Shown: piece by piece, positions 59,946 to 64,000 of the stretch | Position numbering within the stretch: position 1 is the stretch's first letter | Layout of the letters: each line of letters begins with the position of its first letter | Source of the DNA: DASXQK01 sp963724385 | GTDB lineage: Bacteria > Pseudomonadota > Alphaproteobacteria > Dongiales > Dongiaceae | DNA length: 64,000 bases | Reading direction: 5' to 3' | Assembly (NCBI GenBank): GCA_963724385.1 | Contig: CAVRUJ010000001.1 | Location: forward strand, 372,001-436,000 | The notes under the pieces: model-generated | Databases searched by the model: none | What the model saw: the letters and a program-made list of their open reading frames with translations, nothing else | What the model was told of the DNA's origin: nothing | Made by a program: the position numbers and the translations under genes

Positions 59946-60914
59946 ATGAACGACAGCCTGCCGCGGCTCCAGCCGCTCGATGCCGGAGTGGTTCCGCGCT
60001 TCGCCGAATTCGCGACCTTCATGCGCACGCCCCGGGTGACCAGCCCCGCCGGCGTGGACGTGGGCCTGGTCGGCGTGCCCTTCGATCTCGGCACCAATTT
60101 CCGCACCGGCGCGCGCCAGGGCCCGGCCCAGATCCGGGAGATGTCGCGGATCATCCGCCGGGTGAACGCTTCCAGCCGCATCGCGCCCTTCCGGCTGTGC
60201 AACGTGGCCGACATGGGCGATACGCCGATCAATCCCTTCGACCTGCTGGGCAGCGTGGACATGATCGCGCGCTTCGTCAGCAACCTCACCGACCATGGCG
60301 TGGCGCCCATTTCAGCCGGGGGCGACCACACCATCACGCTGCCGATCCTGCGCGGCATGTTCCGGGGCAAGCCCTTCGGCGTGGTGCATTTCGACGCCCA
60401 TGCCGACACCCTGGACAGCCTGCTCGGCAGCAAGATCAATCACGCCACACCCTTCCGCCGGCTGGTGGAGGAGGGGATCATCGATCCCAAGCGCACGATC
60501 CAGATTGGACTGCGCGGCACGCGCTTCGGCGACGACGACATTCAATACGGCTATGACGTCGGCATGCGCATCGTCACCATGGACGACTTCGAGGAGATGG
60601 GCCGCAAGGCGGTGATCGAGGAGGCGCGGCGGGTGTGCGGCGGCGGACCCGTCTACATCACCTTCGATATCGATGGCCTCGATCCGGTCTTCTGCATCGG
60701 CACCGGCGTGCCCGAGCCCGGCGGAATCAGCATGCGCGACGCCCAGGTCATCATCCGGGGTCTGCAGGGCCTCGACATCGTCGGCGGCGACGTTTGCGAG
60801 GTGCTGCCTATGGCCGATCCTTCCGGCCACACGGCGCTCAACGCCGCCAACCTGATGTTCGAGATCCTCTGCGTGCTGGCGGATTCGATCGCCATGCGGC
60901 GGAAGGCCAAATGA
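59946..60914 (+). CDS. Agmatinase/guanidinobutyrase-family ureohydrolase
   Basis: The 322-residue protein holds the binuclear manganese site: His128 (SAGGDHT), Asp150-His152-Asp154 (FDAHADT) and Asp241/Asp243 (FDIDGLDP), with the HATPFRRLVEEG substrate-loop. It cleaves a guanidino compound to urea and an amine, for example agmatine to putrescine, fitting the ornithine decarboxylase in this window, or 4-guanidinobutyrate. Its stop overlaps the next ATG (ATGA at 60911-60914), so it is coupled to a reductase-like gene. Confidence 0.88.
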   Translation: MNDSLPRLQPLDAGVVPRFAEFATFMRTPRVTSPAGVDVGLVGVPFDLGTNFRTGARQGPAQIREMSRIIRRVNASSRIAPFRLCNVADMGDTPINPFDLLGSVDMIARFVSNLTDHGVAPISAGGDHTITLPILRGMFRGKPFGVVHFDAHADTLDSLLGSKINHATPFRRLVEEGIIDPKRTIQIGLRGTRFGDDDIQYGYDVGMRIVTMDDFEEMGRKAVIEEARRVCGGGPVYITFDIDGLDPVFCIGTGVPEPGGISMRDAQVIIRGLQGLDIVGGDVCEVLPMADPSGHTALNAANLMFEILCVLADSIAMRRKAK

Positions 60915-61933
60915 CCATGGCCGAGCGCAACCGCAGGATCGTTCTGGCCGCTCGTCCGGAGGGAGAGCCGAAGGCCAGCGACTTCCGCTTGGTCGAGGCC
61001 GATGTCCCCATGCCGGCCGAGGGCCAGCTGCTGCTTCGCACCCTCTGGCTTTCCCTCGATCCCTACATGCGCGGGCGGATGAGCGCAGCGAAATCCTATG
61101 CCGAGCCAGTCGCCATCGGGGAGGTGATGGTGGGTGGCACGGTCTGCGAGGTTGTCGAATCTCGCAATACGAAGTTCAGGACCGGCGACATCGTCCTCGC
61201 CTACACCGGATGGCAGGACTACGCCCTCTCCGATGGCGCAGGTTTGCGCAAGCTCGACCCGGCCGAGGCGCCCGTCTCGACGGCGCTGGGCGTGCTAGGC
61301 ATGCCCGGCATGACCGCGTACACGGGGCTTCTCAATATCGGCCAGCCGAAGCCGGACGAAACGGTCGTGGTCGCGGCCGCCGCGGGGCCGGTCGGCTCCC
61401 TCGTCGCCCAGATCGCCAAGATCAAGGGATGCCGCGTCGTGGGGATCGCCGGCGGCGCGGAGAAATGCCGCTATCTGGTCGAGGAACTGGGGCTGGACGC
61501 AGGCCTTGATCATCGCGCGGGCGGCCTTGGCGACAGGCTCGCCAAGGCTTGCCCGAAGGGCATCGACGTTTATTTCGAGAACGTGGGCGGGGCGGTCTGG
61601 GACGCGGTGTTCCCGCTGCTCAACATGTTCGCGCGCGTGCCCGTCTGCGGCGTGGTCGCCCATTACAACGACCAGGCCCTGCCGCCCGGCCCCGACCGGA
61701 TGTCCCTGCTGATGCGCAACGTCCTGTTCAAGCGGCTGACCTTGCGGGGTTTCATCGTCAGCGACTTCGCTGCCCAGGCCGCGGACTTCCGGCGCGAAGT
61801 GGGCGGCTGGCTGAAGGAGGGCCGGATCAAGTATCGCGAGGACGTCGTCCATGGCCTGGAGAAGGCGCCCGAGGCCTTCATCGGGCTCCTGATCGGCCGC
61901 AATTTCGGGAAGCGCCTGGTCAAGCTTCGCTGA
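60911..61933 (+). CDS. NADP-dependent oxidoreductase, medium-chain (leukotriene/curcumin-reductase-like)
   Basis: The 340-residue product begins at ATG 60911. It has LSLDPYMRGRMS, a GxGxxG-type AAAGPVGSLVAQIAKIKG NADP motif, VGGAVWDAV and FARVPVCGVVAHYN, the pattern of zinc-free MDR reductases acting on conjugated carbonyls. It overlaps the ureohydrolase gene by 4 bases. A link between the two enzymes is not obvious. Confidence 0.88.
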   Translation: MTMAERNRRIVLAARPEGEPKASDFRLVEADVPMPAEGQLLLRTLWLSLDPYMRGRMSAAKSYAEPVAIGEVMVGGTVCEVVESRNTKFRTGDIVLAYTGWQDYALSDGAGLRKLDPAEAPVSTALGVLGMPGMTAYTGLLNIGQPKPDETVVVAAAAGPVGSLVAQIAKIKGCRVVGIAGGAEKCRYLVEELGLDAGLDHRAGGLGDRLAKACPKGIDVYFENVGGAVWDAVFPLLNMFARVPVCGVVAHYNDQALPPGPDRMSLLMRNVLFKRLTLRGFIVSDFAAQAADFRREVGGWLKEGRIKYREDVVHGLEKAPEAFIGLLIGRNFGKRLVKLR

Positions 61934-62149
61934 GTTGGCCTCCCGGCTAGGCCGGCTTTCCTTTCGTCATCCAAGGCGGCAGCGGTCGCTGGCATCGTCG
62001 TCAGCCAAGATCGCGGCAGCCCAGGCTCCCATGCGCAACCCTCCCGGACAGCCTCGCGCCGTTGTCTCTCAGCGGCATCATTCACCCGAGCGCGGCCGAT
62101 GGCCTATGCTGATCGCCTCTTCACCAAGGGATCGGGAGGAACCGGCGTC

Positions 62150-62968
62150 ATGCGTCTCAAGGACAAGGCCGTGCTGGTCACGGGGGGAAATTCCGGCATC
62201 GGCCGGGGCATCGCGCACCGCATGGCGGCCGAGGGAGCCCGGGTCGCCATCACCGGGCGAGATCCGAAGAAGGGCGCCGATACGCTCGCGTCTCTCAAGG
62301 CCGCGGGTGCGACGGCGGCGTTCTTCCCGGCCGACCTGGGCAACGAGGCGGATGCTCGCGGCGTGGTCGAGAAGGCGGGCGCCGAATTCGGCCGCCTCGA
62401 TATCGTGGTCAACAATGCCGGGGCCGGCGCGCGCCGTTCCGGCGTGCTCGAAAGCGATCCGCCGGGTGAGCGCCTGCGCAAGCTCCTGCGGCCCAACCTG
62501 GAAGCGGCCTACTACGTTTCGGCCCATGCGATGCCGCTCCTTGCCAAGGCGGGCAAGGCTGCGATCGTCAACATCTCCTCGACGGCGACGTTCCATGGCA
62601 ACTGGGGCAACTACGGCATTGCCAAAGCGGCGGTGGAGGCGCTCACGCGCTCGCTGGCGGTAGAGGGCGCGCCCTTCGGCGTGCGCGCCAACAGCGTGTC
62701 GCCCGGCTGGATCAAGACCGACGCCGTTTCCGGCAGCGGGGCGGCGGAGGAGTGGGAGAAGGGCGCCTCGCTGCTTGGGCGCATGGGGCGCCCGGACGAG
62801 ATCGCCCGGGCGGTCGTGTTCCTCGCCTCCGAGGAGGCTTCATTCATCACCGGCACGACTTTGATCGTCGATGGAGGGCTCGTCATCACCGACTACCCCT
62901 CGCTGCCCTGGCTCGAGGCCGTCGGCGCCTCGCGGCTGTTCGCTGGTCTTGCCGGCAAACCCGGCTAA
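62150..62968 (+). CDS. SDR-family NAD(P)-dependent oxidoreductase
   Basis: From ATG 62150 (GGGAGGAACC upstream) the 272-residue protein has TGGNSGIG, VNNAGAG, catalytic serine in NISSTA and YGIAK, ending with ITGTTLIVDGGLVITDYPSLPWLEAVG. The 25-residue extension beyond the usual C-terminus is unusual. It ends 4 bases into the BY-kinase-like gene on the opposite strand. Confidence 0.86.
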   Translation: MRLKDKAVLVTGGNSGIGRGIAHRMAAEGARVAITGRDPKKGADTLASLKAAGATAAFFPADLGNEADARGVVEKAGAEFGRLDIVVNNAGAGARRSGVLESDPPGERLRKLLRPNLEAAYYVSAHAMPLLAKAGKAAIVNISSTATFHGNWGNYGIAKAAVEALTRSLAVEGAPFGVRANSVSPGWIKTDAVSGSGAAEEWEKGASLLGRMGRPDEIARAVVFLASEEASFITGTTLIVDGGLVITDYPSLPWLEAVGASRLFAGLAGKPG

Positions 62969-63657
62969 AACCGCCGCTCGATGGCGCGGGGGATGCGCTG
63001 CCGGCGCTTGTTGAGCACCACGCCGCAGAGCCGGCCCTCGGCAGCCTCCAAGCTGCGTCGGGCCTGTGCGACCGCGCTTGCCCGGGTCTTCTCGGCCTCG
63101 ACCACGAGCAGCACGCCGCCGGTGCGCCGGGCCAGCGCTACCGCCGTCACGTCGGTCAGCACGGGCGGCGCGTCGACGATGACGAACTGGGCGAAGCGCA
63201 TGGCCTGGGCGAAAAGCCGGTCGAGGTCGCTATCGTTGAACAGCAGCCCCGCATTGCCGCCGCCGGTGGAAAGGCTGGCGCGATAGAGGGAGGGGATGCG
63301 CCGGTCGGGATCGACGGCGCGCTCGAAGGGCATCGCGCTGCCGGCCACAGCTTCGAGGCCTTCGGGTGCCGCTTCCTCGCAGGCAGCCGCGATCAGCAGC
63401 ACGCTCTGCCCGAGATCGCCGGCGACGACGGACGCAAGCTCGCCGGCAACCGTCGAGACGCCCTCGCCATGCACCGCGCTGGTGATCTCGAGGATCCGGG
63501 GGCGGTCGCCCGTCATCATCGTCGTCACGGCGTGATACAGATGCAGCAAGTCGCCGCGGTCGATCAGCCTGGCGCTGCGCGTAGGCGCGATCGAACGCAA
63601 CGGGGGAACGGCGGCGGGAACGCGGCGGCGCAGTGGCGAGGGATTGATCAACGTCAT
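62965..63657 (-). CDS. BY-kinase/CpsD-like P-loop ATPase of exopolysaccharide regulation, degenerate Walker A
   Basis: The frame from ATG 63657 encodes 230 residues. The region ITSAVHGEGVSTVAGELA aligns to the Walker A of capsule BY-kinases but has Val67 where Lys is required; the Walker B VIVDAPPV and the GVVLNKRRQ tail are retained. The C-terminus lacks a tyrosine cluster. It may be a pseudokinase-like regulator, or nonfunctional. It lies with the polysaccharide-related genes of this part of the window. Confidence 0.65.
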   Translation of the reverse strand: MTLINPSPLRRRVPAAVPPLRSIAPTRSARLIDRGDLLHLYHAVTTMMTGDRPRILEITSAVHGEGVSTVAGELASVVAGDLGQSVLLIAAACEEAAPEGLEAVAGSAMPFERAVDPDRRIPSLYRASLSTGGGNAGLLFNDSDLDRLFAQAMRFAQFVIVDAPPVLTDVTAVALARRTGGVLLVVEAEKTRASAVAQARRSLEAAEGRLCGVVLNKRRQRIPRAIERRF

Positions 63658-64000
63658 GGCCGGCAACTCTCCATGAACCCCGGGGATTGGCGTCAGCGAA
63701 GGGTAGGCCGCTCTCATAAAGGCACTGTTAATCGGGCACTCGCATCGTGTGGCAATTTTAAGCGGGATGGCGGAGTGCCGGTTCGGGCGACCGATCCCTT
63801 TGAGGAGTCCCTGGCGTCGGACGCAAGGCAGCGGCGCCGGATCCGCCGGCCGGACGCTTAACGATTCTTAGGCAATTCTCGTCATATTGAAGATACGGGC
63901 AGCGGGGTTCGGCATGATGCCGCAAGGTCGGGCTTTTCCAATTTCGATTCGGTCAGCATCAAGAGTCTCCGCAACATTTTCGCGCCGCACGCCGGTGCCG
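63658..64000. other. Right-edge intergenic region
   Basis: No gene is supported in the first 250 bases. An ORF from ATG 63914 runs out of the window and could be a gene start, but too little is visible. AT-rich segments at 63860-63895 suggest a promoter toward the right. Confidence 0.35.

Noticed and set aside
1..64000. CRISPR array, tRNA or rRNA genes
   Set aside because: No regularly spaced repeats and no tRNA cloverleaf or rRNA sequence were recognised on either strand.

Overview
The window is GC-rich chromosomal DNA, gene-dense and free of rRNA or tRNA genes. It looks like an alphaproteobacterium, perhaps of the Rhodospirillales or a relative. That placement is inference. It rests on base composition, many FCD-type GntR, GlxA-type and short-chain dehydrogenase genes, a speF-like leader before an ornithine decarboxylase, and GC-rich palindromic intergenic repeats. 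Almost everything between 1 and 52 kb belongs to catabolism or transport of amino acids, D-amino acids, hydantoins/ureides and methylated amines. The window is built from several modules that reuse the same enzyme families.

Layout. 1-9.1 kb: a divergent split glycine-dehydrogenase pair, a GntR regulator, a polar amino-acid ABC transporter, a D-amino-acid-oxidase-like flavoprotein, a DapA-family aldolase and a cupin. The regulator's likely targets carry paired GTATAC boxes with identical spacing. 9.2-20.5 kb: an old-yellow enzyme, an enolase-superfamily enzyme resembling cis-3-hydroxy-L-proline dehydratase, three minus-strand genes (SnoaL-like plus two SDRs), a MITE-like element abutting a frameshifted ferredoxin/FAD oxidoreductase, a hydantoinase-P450 gene pair and an ABC-2 exporter. 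20.5-33.4 kb: a run of thirteen minus-strand genes headed by a GlxA-type regulator. It contains a 2-hydroxyacid dehydrogenase, MmgE/PrpD protein, aminotransferase, M20 amidohydrolase, DAO, RidA, D-carbamoylase, PuuE-like deacetylase, SDR, epimerase and a solute-binding protein, and reads as a ureide/N-carbamoyl amino acid pathway. 33.6-40.8 kb: the divergent plus-strand operon with DapA, FAD-GcvT demethylase, a non-pyrrolysine MttB homologue, hydantoinase and SDR.

40.9-48 kb: HU, a cytoplasmic gamma-glutamyltransferase-like enzyme whose stop codon is completed by the second MITE copy, an ornithine-decarboxylase-like gene with a long leader and a tiny Arg/Lys-rich upstream ORF (MQRRKRPFR), and a translationally coupled D-carbamoylase/diaminopimelate-decarboxylase-like pair. 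An intact IS481 element lies just upstream of that pair. 49-52.3 kb: a DMT transporter, a pirin and a further DAO. 52.5-58.4 kb: an envelope-type group (ICMT-like methyltransferase, two GT4 glycosyltransferases, an ATP-grasp protein, a methyltransferase-like protein) that is locally less GC-rich. 58.4-64 kb: an ArgE/DapE-type hydrolase, an agmatinase-family ureohydrolase coupled to a quinone-oxidoreductase-like gene, an SDR, and a BY-kinase-like ATPase lacking the Walker A lysine.

The best candidates for something undescribed are: (i) the D-carbamoylase/fold-III decarboxylase pair, which could convert N-carbamoyl-D-amino acids to amines; (ii) the leader peptide and RNA of the ornithine decarboxylase; (iii) the MttB/GcvT/hydantoinase operon with no corrinoid protein nearby; (iv) the MITE family that rewrites gene ends. 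All start choices and functions are read from the sequence alone; no database search was run.
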